Shown: positions 1-11,098, numbered from the stretch's first letter. The stretch: 64,000 bases of DNA from Nymphaea colorata (GCF_008831285.2 NC_045142.1:21455354-21519353), one strand, 5' to 3'. Notes: generated from the letters alone by a model not told the origin. Numbers and translations: made by a program.

Positions 1-2655
1 CCGTCCCTTTTGTCTCCTCCTCGCCATCTCCCCCATTTTCCCCCTCTCTCGCTTTCCCTCTTGGCACTCTCTCGCCTCTCTTGCGCTCTCTCTTCTCTGC
101 CCACTTGCCTCTGTCAACACCTGCCCTCTCTCTCTTCTCTCACGTGCTCTCACCCTCACTACCTTCTTTCCCCCTTTTGACCGAACCCTTTCTCCCTCTC
201 GTTTTTAGCCTACCTAGCATCTACCGTAGGTTTTTTTTTGTATGACAGACCCCTCTCTTGAGGGCCCTTTTCACCGATTTTGACTTTATCATGGGTTTTT
301 GGTTGATTTGCAGATTGGAGACGCATCTTTCCCCTCATAGCAATGAGGTGAATGCGTTGGTGGTGGTGGCATTGAGGGATTCTAACCGTTTGGGGGGCTT
401 TCAAACTCGTGGGGTGGCCACCGAGAGGATTGCAGCAGTCTAGATTATTGATTTGGGGTTAGCAAGGCGTAATTGAGCGTATTTTCTTGTATATTTTCCT
501 TTAGAGCATGTATAATTATTGTTGAAGCATGCTAGAATTTAGAATTGGTGTTTTGGGGGCGGATGTTAGTGATTGTGCTTTTTGGGGAAAGTTTAGGATT
601 ATGTTGGAGAAGCGATGATTTATATATATTGATCTTTTAAGATTGGGGTGTTGATTTTTGAAGCAATAGGGAAGCATGGTAGAGATTGTGATGTTGTGGG
701 GAAGATTTAGAACCGTCTTTTTGAGCACGTGGCTCATGCTTTTGCGAGCGGGCATATCTTGGAGTTATTTGGGGAAGTGTACCTAAGTTGGATGTGACAA
801 TAGGGTTGACGCCTAGACTACAGAAAGCATTTAAGAATGTGTTAAGGATAGACTGAGCGAAGCATTGAGTTTTGGGGTCTCGTGACAACATCAAGAAGTT
901 AGGAGGATGCCTATTGGAGGGCTTGTAGGTCAACACTACCCGTCGACACCCTTGATGCGATGATTTGTGCCTCAATGATTTTGTTTTAGCTTGGTTTGGA
1001 TTGATAAGCTAATTAGTAGAGATCTTACCTTTTTATTTGTCTGAAGGTACACCGAGCACGTCCCGTAGACCTTGAGCGACCAGATTCGAAGCTCGAGGTA
1101 TTTTGGAGAGTTTTCTGGACGCGTGACAGGTATGGCAGCATTCCAGGCAAATTCTTGCCTGGAGCACGGTGTGAATGTGTGTTCCTAGGATTGTGGGATC
1201 CTAGGATTGTGATATGATTGATTGATTGATTGTTCGGTGAATGAATGTGTGTATGCATGCAAATGGTTTGATATGTGATATGATGTGTTTTGAAAAACTA
1301 TTAGAAGTCTGTTTTCAAATATCACGCATTTGCATGTGCATGCTAGAATTGATATCTCTTTAGGACAGATGAGGTGGGGTATCGAGTCGAGTGTCTCCTT
1401 GACCCCAATTGTGCATTAGAAAACATCCTAGAATGATAACTACATAGGACAGCTACGAGCCCATCACAGATCGAGACTACTCTCTGTGGTTTGGCTAAGT
1501 TTTTCAAAGATGTGATTATTGTGATAATGAATGTGAATGTTGTGATTGTTGCATACACATTGCCGCAGGCAATGATACAAATGATTGAAGAGAGGGAAGT
1601 TGTACCCATAATGTTGAGACAGCTAGCCAAAACTATTGTTGTTATGTATAGCCCTCGTGTGGAGGTAATTGGAGGTGTGAGTTCTCTCGGGAAGTGAACC
1701 AACCTCATGAGCTAGCAAGTTAATTGTGTTTGTGCAAGGATAATTGTAAGAATGAAAGAATAAGAAATGAGAGGCCAGTGGGATGTGGCTATGTGTTTGG
1801 GAGTTGTCCCGCCTTCGCCACTGGTCTCGCCTGTTCGGAGCGCAGGCGGTGTAAGGCCCCAGGGTACTGTTGTGTGATGTGCTTGGAGCGTGGGCTCCTG
1901 CCTTCCCAATCTGGGTGTCATAGAGAGGGCTGAGTATCTCTCCGTGGAATTCACACATCCATGGATGAGTGCTCTACCGCTGCAGCAGATGGATGGATCC
2001 ATACTATTCTGGGCCACCACGGGGGTTCTCTCGGCTGTATGCTGCCCGCGGTGTGCACGTGCTTGTGTTTGCACCCACAGGAACTGATATTGATGAAAAT
2101 GAAATGTATGTAAATGAAATGTACGGGATTGATGTGCATGTGATTGTTGTGCTTATGAATGTTACTTGTTTAAGCATGTCTTGCATGACTGTGGCCTTTG
2201 CATGTCGTGCCCTGACACGACATGATGATAGACTGTTCTGATGTTTGCTCGTATAATTGAGCCCTACCTAAGAGGGTTTTGGACTTTTTCTAGCTTGTTG
2301 CCATACTACGAAGGCTAAGCCTTTAGTTGTTTCCTTTTTCAAGTTTTGGCAGACCCGGGGCAGCACGTTGAGTAGATGGCTTCACTCACGTCCTACTGGG
2401 GAGGTTTTGGGTCAATTGTAGTGCCGGCGCGTCTTGTTTTGGTTTTATTGATGCCTTATTTTTGTTAGGCATCAATGTTGTGAGTTGGGCATTTTTGTCA
2501 TTGTACAGATGAACTGAAATTCTTATTTAATGGAAAGCTTGCCATTTGTTTTGCATTGCTTGGCTCATGTCTTTTGAAATTGTTGTGTAGTCGCACCTCG
2601 ATACTTGATGTTTAAAAAAAAAAATGTTTGAGTGTCAAAAGTTCGGGGTGTGACA
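1..2655 (-). mobile_element. Large LTR-type element, copy A (cut by window edge)
   Basis: On the minus strand the element starts at 2655 with TGTCACACCCCGAAC, the kind of TGTCACACCCCGA start common in plant Ty3/gypsy LTRs, and runs out of the window at base 1. It aligns by eye along its whole length, inverted, with copy B at 2837-6085. Shared blocks include the T-rich stretch after the start, the block near 1930-2070 (copy B 3430-3610) and the CCTAGGATTGTG block near 1190 (copy B about 4590). Base 1 corresponds to about 5770 of copy B, so roughly 300 bp lie outside. GCTAC at 2656-2660 would be half of its target duplication. No gag or pol domain is visible; the ORFs are short and unrecognised. 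It lacks the nested copia LTR of copy B. Confidence 0.7.
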
Positions 2656-2836
2656 GCTACCCAACTAAAACACGACTGAGGCGAAAGTTAAAGGTTGACA
2701 AGATGAAAGGATGGATTCCATAGCCCATGACACATAATAATGTAGGTCAAACTTTGAGGAATGGTAGGAGAGAAAGGTAATCTTTGCCTTCCATTTCATA
2801 TAAAATAAATTAACTCAGATTATTGAAGAGATATAA
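2656..2836. repeat. 181-bp remnant of left inverted arm between two elements
   Basis: This spacer matches, in reverse complement, about 40731-40916 and also about 29044-29230. In both of those copies it runs without interruption into the sequence that here resumes at 6086. It is therefore pre-insertion DNA stranded between element copies A and B. It ends in TATAA (2832-2836), the left target duplication of copy B. No gene is visible. Confidence 0.75.
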
Positions 2837-5800
2837 TGTCACACTCCGACCTTTTAACACTCGAACAATTTTTTTTTTTTCTAAACATAAAGCAACGAGG
2901 TGTGACTACACAACAATTCAAAAAGATGATGAGCCAAGCAATTCAAAACAATGAGGCAAACTTTCATTTATATAATCATTTCAATTCATACAAAATCACA
3001 TCTATGTATGACAAAAATGCCCCAAACTATATAATTGATGCCTAACAAAAACAAGACATCAATAAAACCAAAATAAGACGCGCCGGCACTACAAAAGACA
3101 CATCCCAAAACCTCCCCAATAGGATGTGAGTGAAGCCATCTGCTCAACCTGCTACCCTGGGTCCGCCAAAACTTGAAAAAAGAAACCACTGAAGGCTTAG
3201 CCTTCACAGTATGGCAACAAGCCAGGAAAATACCAAACCCTCTTAGATAGGGCTCAAATCAGAAAACAATTATGAAAATCATTCATCATTATGTCGTGTC
3301 AGAGCATGACATGTACAAGCCATTCAATGGCCACAGTACACAATTCAATCACATGCTTTCATATCCATCACATGCACATCAGTCACATATACAATCATCT
3401 ACACTACATTTTCATTAACTTTAGTGAATTAACAGTTCCTGTGGGTGCAACACAGGCACATGCACACCATGGGCGGCCTACAGCCGAGAGACAACCCCCG
3501 TGGTGGCCCATAACAGTATGGATCTATTTCATCCGCTGCAGCAGTAGAGCACTCATCCATGGATGTGTGAAGTCCAAGGAGAGATACTCAGCCTTCCCTA
3601 GGACACCTAGGTTGGGAAGGCGGGAGCCCAACGCTCCAAGCACAATACACAACAATACCCTGGGGCCTTGCACCGCCTGCTCTACGACAGGCGAGACCAG
3701 TGGCGAGAACGGGACGTCTCCCAAACACACAGCCACATCCCACTGGCCTCTCATCTCTTAATCATTCATTATTATCATTAGAATAATGCATTCACAAACT
3801 GACTGGCTAGCTCATGAGGTTGGTACACTCCACAAGTGCATTCACACCTCCAGTTGCCTCCACAAGGTCTACACATAACACTAACAGTCATATCTAGTCG
3901 TCAAACAATATGGGTACAATTACCCTTCAATCCATTCATTTGTATTATTGCCCACAACAATGAATATGCAACAAAACACAACATTCGTATCAATTATCAC
4001 ATCAATCATATCTTTGAAAAACTTAGCCAAACCATAGAGAGTAGTCTCGATCTGCGATTGACTTGTAGCTGTCCTATGCAGTTATCATTCTATGATGTTT
4101 TCTAATGCATAATTGGGGTCGAGTAGACACTCGACTCGATACCCCGCCTCATCTGTCCTAAACAGATATCAATTCTAGCATGCACATACAAATGCGTAAC
4201 CTTTTCAAAACAACTACTAATTGTAAGAATCTTCACAAAGTACTTGTCTCTCTGTATACAAAACAGATATATTGAAAGGAGAGGATGAAAGAAGACGATG
4301 GAGGAAAGGGAGCAGCCGGCTTAACTTAGCCCTGCGTTCCTTGATCTTTTAATTAAAGAATAACCCTAATAGGTTACAACAGATTTGTACATAAAATTAT
4401 AAAATATTACAAGAGAGCCACCGCCTAGTAACTTTAGGCGTGTGGATATAAGGAGAATGGATCGGGTCTGAACAGACCCGATCCCCATACGCTAACACTA
4501 ATAACCTTTCAAAACAATTCATATCATATATCAACACATGAACAAACATATATATACTCATTCAGAAGACAATGAATCAAGTCAGAGCACAATCCTAGGA
4601 TCCCATGATCTTAGGAGCACACAATCGCCCATTTGCCCAAGCATGGATTTGCCTGGAATGTCGCCATACCTGTGGCGCGCTCACAAAACTCTTCAAAATT
4701 CCTCGAGCTTCGAACTCAAGGTCGACGGGACGAGCCCGGTGCACCTGCAGACATCAACAAAAGGTAAGACTCCTACTAGATACCTAAACAATTCAAACAA
4801 ATACCAAACAAAATCCTTGAGCCACGTGTCATCGCCTCAAGAGGGTGTCGACGGGTAGTGTCGACCTACACGCCCTCTAATAGGCCACTACGCAACTTCT
4901 TGCCGTTTCCACCCAACGCCAAAACCCCAATGCTTCGATCAATGCACCCTTAACGCATTTCTCATAAACTTTCCGTTAGTTGAGGTGTCTTCCCAACATG
5001 CACACCCTCTTCCTACTACACATACCACCCCCGACATCAAAGGTGCTCCAAGCATTCCCCAAAGGCGGTCCTACGCTTCTCCACAACGTCTCTAACTCTA
5101 CCATGCTTCCTTATAGCATCGAAAACAACCTATCATGCATAAAAGATCATAATAAACACGAATCATCTCTTCTCTCCCATCATCCTACACTTTTCCCAAA
5201 AAGCAAGGTCACTTGCATGCATCCCTAACTATCAATTCTACCTTCTAGCATGCTCAAACAATAATTATACGCATTCCAAAGAAAAATATATCATAAAATA
5301 GGTTCAATTGTGCCTTGCTCACCCCAATTGAAGGTCTAAACTGCTGTAATCCTCCCAGCACCCACCTCACGAGTCCAAGTGGTCCCCAAACGACTAAAAT
5401 CCTCCAATGCCGCCACCACCAAGGCCTTCTCTAATCGCTGTTACGAGGGGGAGGACAAATCCCCAAGCTGAAATCGGATCAAACAGTGATAAAATAGTGA
5501 AAATGAGTGAGAGAGAGTGCTCGATTGGAGAAAATAGAAAAACAAGCAGAAAATGGGGAGAGAGCGTGAAGCATGGACAGAGAGGGAGGTCGAGTAGAGG
5601 GAGAGAGAGAAAACAGAGGAGGACTGATAGGGGAGAGGGTTCGGTCAAAGGGGAAAAAGGCCAGCAGTGAGGTGAGCGTGAATGAGAAAGGGCGAAGGAG
5701 ACGAGAGAAAGAGTGAGCATGGGCAGAGAGAGATGCGAGAGAGAGTAGACGAAAGGGGAAAAAGAGGAAACAGAAAAGGCAACAGAAATAACGAGAGAGG

Positions 5801-6085
5801 GAGAAGATAGGGCAGCAGAGGAGAGCTTACCCACGCTGCCGCCGTCGCCACCGCTGCTGCTGCCGTCGCCACCTCCGCCGCTGTTGGTCCAGCCACCGCC
5901 TGCACCACCTCCGTCTTCTTCTTCTTTGCACTGGCCGTGAGTACCCAGGAGATAGATGAGAGAAAAGAAGGAAAGGCGAGGGAGAAGAGCCCTCGCGTCG
6001 GGCTCTTTCACGCCAAAGGTTCGGGTCCGGGTCCGGGTCTGGGTTCCGATCCGACCCGACCTGCCCAAAAACAACGAGCGTTACA
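2837..6085 (+). mobile_element. Large LTR-type element, copy B, complete, TSD TATAA
   Basis: The 3249-bp unit starts TGTCACACTCC and ends GAGCGTTACA. It is flanked by the 5-bp direct repeat TATAA at 2832-2836 and 6086-6090. The empty site is preserved at about 40727-40731 and about 29041-29050, where the flanks are continuous. TG...CA ends with a 5-bp duplication fit an LTR retrotransposon product. As no gag, pol, PBS or internal LTR pair is visible, a long solo LTR or a non-autonomous large-LTR derivative is the best reading. The 3' end carries a purine-rich tract (about 5500-5820) and repeated GGGTCC words (about 6017-6050). A copia solo LTR is nested at 4222-4497. Confidence 0.75.
4222..4497 (-). 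mobile_element. Ty1-copia-type solo LTR nested in copy B, TSD CTAAT
   Basis: The 276-bp unit, read on the minus strand, starts TGTTAGCGTATGG and ends GATTCTTACA. It is flanked by CTAAT at 4217-4221 and 4498-4502. Copy A lacks it at the corresponding place (about 1300), so the insertion post-dates the split of A and B or occurred only in B. It contains a perfect 11-bp inverted repeat, GGATCGGGTCT (4459-4469) and AGACCCGATCC (4474-4484), close to its 5' end. The LTR at 28428-28717 has the same arrangement, so the two are relatives. Confidence 0.8.
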
Positions 6086-6349
6086 TATAACACACTAGAA
6101 ATGAAAAACATGACAGCTCAATCCTCTCAACCTAATCAGCAGCAGCAAGATTCAGTCTACTTGTTGTCAAAAACCGTAACATATACAACATGTCTTCTAA
6201 TTGCCATAGCAATTGGTACTGACGCAGATCTTCAAATAAGTCAACAACTAATTCAGAATCAATCAGTAAAATTTATAGCAGCAAACTATCTCATTTTTTC
6301 TTTGAGAAAGAAGCCCCAACTTGGCGAACAAATCAAATCACATACCCAA

Positions 6350-6361
6350 GCTATGATACCA
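6350..6361 (-). promoter_or_regulatory. Retroelement primer-binding-site-like motif (left arm)
   Basis: On the minus strand TTTGTTCACA is followed directly by TGGTATCATAGC. The second half differs from the usual copia initiator-Met PBS (TGGTATCAGAGC) at one base, and the preceding CA would be an LTR 3' end. The mirror copy lies at 40454-40465. The matching LTR start was not found. Confidence 0.45.
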
Positions 6362-6861
6362 TGTGAACAAACTAAATATCTCACAAATAGGCAAATCTAT
6401 GACACTTTTGAATCGCAAATTAATTTGTTAAGAACCTCACAAATAGCCCTTTAAGAACTTGATCGACCAACAAACAGAAAACAACATGAGCTATTGGGAT
6501 CTCCAACAGCTTGAAACATAGCCCATGTAGAGTCCTCGGCTCTCTACAGCTAAGATCTTCAGCTGGTAAAGCAGAAAAAGAAAATAAAATAAAATAAAAT
6601 AAAACACCACAAAGATAAGAAAAATAAAAAATAAGAGATTACACAAAGCAAAAAAAATACATACTGCTGACTTCCTAACATAGTAGATGTCGTCTACAGT
6701 AAAAGATATTCAGTGTTTCATAGCAACATATGAAAAGCATGTCCACCACAGTAAGCATTTTCATTTACTTATGCCACATACCAAGACTCGTTTAACCAAT
6801 CCCTTGGCATTACAATGCAGAAGAACCCATATGAATGAATGCATACAGAAATACAAATATC

Positions 6862-7162
6862 ATAACTGGATTGGAAAGCAATCGATGATCACATGATGAT
6901 TACATACATATATGTTCACTCACTTTGACAACTACAAGAAAAAAATCAATACTGATTTAAATAATTATGCTTCTCCTCAGACGCCTCAAAGAATAACATG
7001 AAAAAAGAGAAGTTAAAGAATTAAATTGCCTAAGAATTACTTATGAAAGCTAATGACAGACTTAACATACTCCAATGTGAATGAAATACAAAAAAGTGTT
7101 GTTGAAGCATACCAAAAACAAGGTATACATACACACAAAAATTTCATAAAACAACTTGAGGA
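6862..7162. other. Left arm, no gene seen
   Basis: AT-rich sequence whose mirror is about 39655-39970. No domain, long open frame or RNA gene is visible. A short A-rich tract and CATATATGT-type words are the only texture. Confidence 0.4.
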
Positions 7163-7700
7163 CTAGCACAATGAAGACAACAAATCAGTGAGAGAGACAG
7201 GAAAAGATAACATACAAGAGCTGTGTCGGCCATGGCAGACACAGAGCCTTAGCCAGAGAGAGAGAGAACAGGTTAACATAGATGTTTGAGAAACGACCTC
7301 ATATGAGAACACACACCAGCGATTAGGGCTGGACCACCTTCTTTCCGCAAGCCAGGGCTGTAAATCAGAGACAAAGAATGAGTATCTAAGCAGAGAAAGG
7401 CGTTTTGTCTCAGCCATGGCCTGCTCAGAACCTGGATTGAACGACAAAAAGGGAGAGGGAGTGGAGAAAGGAGGTTTAGTGCATACCTTGAAGAAGTGAG
7501 GGAGCTCGGAGGGAGACGGGTTGCATGGCAGTTGAAGAAGAAGAGGGGAGACGCAAGGGAAGAGCCTGCGGCTGAGATGTTTCACCGAGAGGACAGGGAA
7601 AGACGTTGAAGAAGAAGAGGGGAGACGCAGGGGAATAGCCCGCAGCTTAGAGGTTTCATCGAGAGGAAAGGGAAAGTGTGTGGGATGAAGTTTAGAAGTT
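7163..7700 (-). other. Leader/first-exon-like segment, duplicated in both arms
   Basis: On the minus strand this is a CT-rich leader containing a tandem repeat of about 74 bp (CTTCTTCTTCAAC words start near 7543 and 7617). A short frame MQPVSLRA... follows and ends in CTTCAAG|GTATGC, a good 5' splice site. Further on there are two ATGGCC(G/A)-type starts. The right arm (39100-39660) has the same order with a few indels. It could be a captured host promoter and first exon, or the leader region of the retroelement whose PBS-like site is at 6350. The product is not recognised, and the open frames differ between arms, which argues against a conserved protein. Confidence 0.35.
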
Positions 7701-8154
7701 CATCTGGGTTTAAATGTTAGGGAAAGCAAACAATTTCTTGGTGAGAGAGAGAGACGGATGTTGAATACCCGAATGAGGCCGAAAGGCTTCCTTCTTGGGA
7801 ATTAATTTTGATTTCTGGTTATCGCAGAATTCCTTAATTCTCTTGCTTTCCATTAATGAATAACGGAGAGTCCAACTGCAGATTAAAAAGGACGTTTATA
7901 TTAGAATATTCCAGTCTTTAATTGTACATGCATGGTAAATTGGGGTATCCGGTGCCCACCAATTAACATCCAAATACTCAATTTAATGTGTTTATAGACC
8001 CAATAGTCATCAATGCTTTCCAAAACTTTTATCCAATAAATTAGGATCTGTATCCCGTGGGAAATTCAAGGTGTACTATATGAAGCAAATGAAACGCTTC
8101 TGTAAGAGTTCTTGTGACTCACTGCTGTCCAGTGCTTACGGTTTATGGGAGTTC

Positions 8155-8182
8155 AAAGTCCGACCTCGGAAGGTCGGACTTT
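8155..8182. repeat. Perfect 12-bp stem hairpin with T-tract
   Basis: AAAGTCCGACCT (8155-8166) and AGGTCGGACTTT (8171-8182) are exact reverse complements around a CGGA loop, followed by TTTCC. It resembles a terminator hairpin, but in a plant nuclear context no such role is implied. Confidence 0.8.
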
Positions 8183-8225
8183 TTCCTGCAGACTTTCTTG
8201 AGAGCCGTTAGGGCTGTCTCGTTTC

Positions 8226-8722
8226 CTTCCTTTTCTCTCTGCTTTCCCCTTCGTCGAAGCGCCGATTCCTCTCTCCTCTCTCGAGCTGCTCTCTCGCTCT
8301 CTCCTTCCTCTCCTCTCTCACTGCTCTGTCGCTCCCCTCCTCTCTGGTGCTCTCTCGCTCCCTCCTTCCTCTCCTCTTTCCCCAACGTCGCTCCTTCCTT
8401 TCCTCTCTCGCTGCTCTCTCACTCCCTCCTTCCTCTCCTCTTTCCCCAACGTCGCTCCTTCCTTTCCTCTCTCGCTGCTCTCTCACTCCCTCCTTCCTCT
8501 CCTCTTTCCCCAACCTCGCTCCCTCCTTCCTCTCCTCTTTCCCCAACCTCGCTCCCTCCTTTCGTCTCTCGCTCCCTCCTTCCTCTCCTGTTTCCCCAAC
8601 TTTGCTCCTTCCTCTCTCGCTGCTGTCTCGCTCCCTCCTTCCTCTCCTGTTTCCCCAACCTCGCTCCCTCCTTCCTCTCTCACTGCTGTCTCGCTCCCTC
8701 CTTCCCCAACGTCGCCCGCTTG
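8226..8722. repeat. Pyrimidine-rich minisatellite, 32/64-bp units
   Basis: The marker CCCAAC recurs at 8381, 8445 and 8509 (64-bp steps), then at 8542 (33 bp), with further shortened units to about 8710. Units are built from CTCTCGCTGCTCTCTC and CTCCTTCCTCTCC words. The long open frames through it on both strands are a by-product of low complexity. Confidence 0.85.
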
Positions 8723-9554
8723 CAGCCCCAAGTGAGCCTTATGCCTCTCTCTGTTGCTCTCTCACACACACGTTCTGTCAACAACCCATCTCTCTCTCTT
8801 CACACGTAGGACTTAGGCACCATCTTCAACAGGAAATTTGGGTTTATCCCTCTTGGCTGCTGCTTTACTCAGGTATGCCTCTCACTGAATCTTTATTTTG
8901 TGCTTTCTGCAATTCAAGCATGTATTATCCTGAGAAACGCCCTTTTTGTTGTAGTTTATAGTTTGTCTGAGTACATAACAATGTCTTTGTTTCTTTGAGG
9001 ACTTGTATATATGGAGGTAGGTTTTGAACATCACCATTTTGGGATCAAGATAATGGCAATCACACATGTTTATGAATAAAGTTGTTAATCCCATTGGAGT
9101 TTTTTTATTTATGTTCTTTAACATCAATTGTGGTCCAATTTGCCTATTAGAGGAAATCATATGTTTTATATTACAATTAGTTGCTTCTTTGGTAATTCAA
9201 CAGGCTCAGGTCTTTGTTTTATTACTCCTTGATGGCAATATGAAAAGAAAAAGACAATGTTTCATTTGGCTTTCTGGCTGTTTTCATACAGAAAATGGCA
9301 GAACCAGTACCAGGCTCGAATATTTTTCCCATCCCACCACCTCTTTTAATGGTGGCGGCGGGATTGCGAAAGCAAGAAGCAACCCACCCCCTCGACGAAT
9401 GGGAAGGCTGGGTGGTGCCCAAACATGCCATATAACCCAGTTTTATGGCGAAATTGGGTTTGACACCTACAACCTGGTTTTTTACCAGGACCAATTTTTG
9501 GGTGGCATCCAAAAACCACCCAAGCGTATTACAACCTTTCAAACACGCATACAA

Positions 9555-9946
9555 CTAAGGGTGGGTATCGGGCCGGCCCGAACCGACACGCTCTCCCGAC
9601 CCCCTTTCCAAGTTTCCCCTCCTTGACCCCCTTTCCCCCACCCTCCCGATGCCCTTCCCCCTCTCGAACCCCTTTACCCCTGCCCTCCGGCTATGGCGTT
9701 GGGTCTCCGCCGACTGCAGCGACGGAGGAGGAGGGGGAGTGGCAGCGACGGAGGAGGGAAGGGAATCAGGGAGAGGGAGAGCGGGAGCGGAGAGGGGGAG
9801 CAGAGAGGGAGAGCGGAGAGGGAGAGGGAGAGGGTGAGCGGGAGCAGAGAGGGAGAGGGAGAGGGGGAGCAGAGAGGGAGATAGAGGAGGACAGGAGGAG
9901 AGGGAGTGGGAGACAGAGGGTGGGAGTCGGGCCGGGCCGTGTAGCA
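9555..9946. mobile_element. GC/purine-rich hAT-like non-autonomous unit
   Basis: The block opens with AAGGGTGGGTATCGGGCC and closes with GGGTGGGAGTCGGGCCGGGC. Ends of the form GGGTGG(G/C)...CGGGCC are typical of many plant hAT-type non-autonomous elements. Between them lies a C-rich stretch and then about 180 bp of nearly pure GGGAGAG/GAGCGGGAG purine repeat. The block at 63026-63681 has the same design. No clear 8-bp target duplication was found, so the class is tentative. Confidence 0.35.
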
Positions 9947-10560
9947 TAGCAACGACAATACAGGGTGTCCAATATTACATATTTTATTGGTCAGGCATAC
10001 ACTTTGGCAAATCATATCATTTCAGAAGATGACAATACAAAGTTCACAGTAAACAAGCCCAAAATTCAAAGCATGATGACATTTTTAAAAGCACGATTCT
10101 TACGATTCCAAGTAACTAAATAGCATGTACCACAGTTCTCTAGTCATAAAAGGGACAGTCCTTAAGGTTTAAAACATGCTCCCATATTAGGCAACAAGAA
10201 TACACATAACCTCAAGATTGGTAGGGAAGCTAACAGATCGGACACCACAATTCTATTTAAAGATGTTCACATATTCAAATTCGAACTCGAATATGGATGA
10301 AGAAGTTTCTCTACCATATAGAAATCCAACTTTATAAACTTGTTGAAAAATTTTAACCAGAGTGAGTTTTATGCCCAAGCAATCTATCCCCGATTGACAA
10401 CACCCTAGGCAGCATTCGTTGCGGATGCATGATAAAACACAAGGAAACTCGCATTGTGATTCTATTTCTACAGTTTGAGAGGGTCAGGACAAATGAGATG
10501 AACATCATGAATCAACAAATAGAGGAGAAGTAATGAGAATGACAGAGATCAGATTGGAGG

Positions 10561-10760
10561 TCTAACCTGCTCAGCCATAGCTGCGGAGAAGGAGATGCCT
10601 TTTCCAACCGAACTACGCTTCTTGGTGCCCAATTCTCAGCCCCAAAATCCATGATGCCTCCTCCCCTACTCTCTCTCTCTCTCTCTTCACTCTCTTGGGT
10701 TTTGATGAAGAAGAGATGGAGGGTTGCCCAACGTCTATTTCTCTCCTACCGTGTTTTTAA
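10561..10760 (-). other. Possible first exon with CT-rich leader
   Basis: On the minus strand a leader with a GA repeat (10671-10686) runs to ATGGCTGAGCAG|GTTAGA, a start codon four codons before a possible GT donor at 10566. An upstream ATG at 10653 opens a short frame. No downstream exon was recognised, so this is a weak call based on layout only. Confidence 0.2.
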
Positions 10761-11040
10761 ATTCTAAAATCTAAAAAGGAAGGTGAGAAGATTGCTATTT
10801 AAAAAAATTACTTTTTAAATGTTGTTCACCAATTCACCAAATTGGCAGCTTCCATGTTACTTGTTTGTTCAAGGCCACAATCGACGATCGATTTATGTCG
10901 AGGCCTTCAGCTAAATACAAACAAATGAGGGAGAGGGGGGCGGGCAACATGATGTACCCCCATCCCTCATCAGTCGTATCAGCCACTTGACTCACTGCAT
11001 GTGGCCAACGGCTGCCCATATATTTATTTATTTACTATAT

Positions 11041-11098
11041 ATGTATATATATGTATACGTATATTTATTTATTTATTATATATATATATATATATACA

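Larger units (their letters stand above)
8067..10873. mobile_element. Unclassified ~2.8 kb insertion in left arm
   Basis: The right arm has no counterpart: at about 38690-38750 it carries only about 60 bp between the flanks. Possible 7-bp direct repeats TTCAAGG occur at 8067-8073 and 10867-10873. No terminal inverted repeat is evident, so the class is unknown, and the true boundaries could instead reflect a right-arm deletion. Inside are a hairpin (8155-8182), a CT minisatellite (8226-8722), a small foldback region near 9408-9535, a GC/purine-rich hAT-like unit (9555-9946) and a possible first exon on the minus strand near 10567. No open frame here looks like a real protein. Confidence 0.4.

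Noticed and set aside
5394-6074. 226-codon minus-strand frame and overlapping frames
   Set aside because: It lies in the purine-rich 3' part of element copy B, is not conserved in copy A and has no domain.
8114-8809. Long Ser/Pro/Leu-rich open frame of 231 codons
   Set aside because: It is the translation of a CT minisatellite, with frames open on both strands. No domain; low complexity only.
9066-9626. 186-codon frame
   Set aside because: It crosses a foldback region into a GC-rich transposon end. The composition is unlike protein-coding DNA and no family is recognised.
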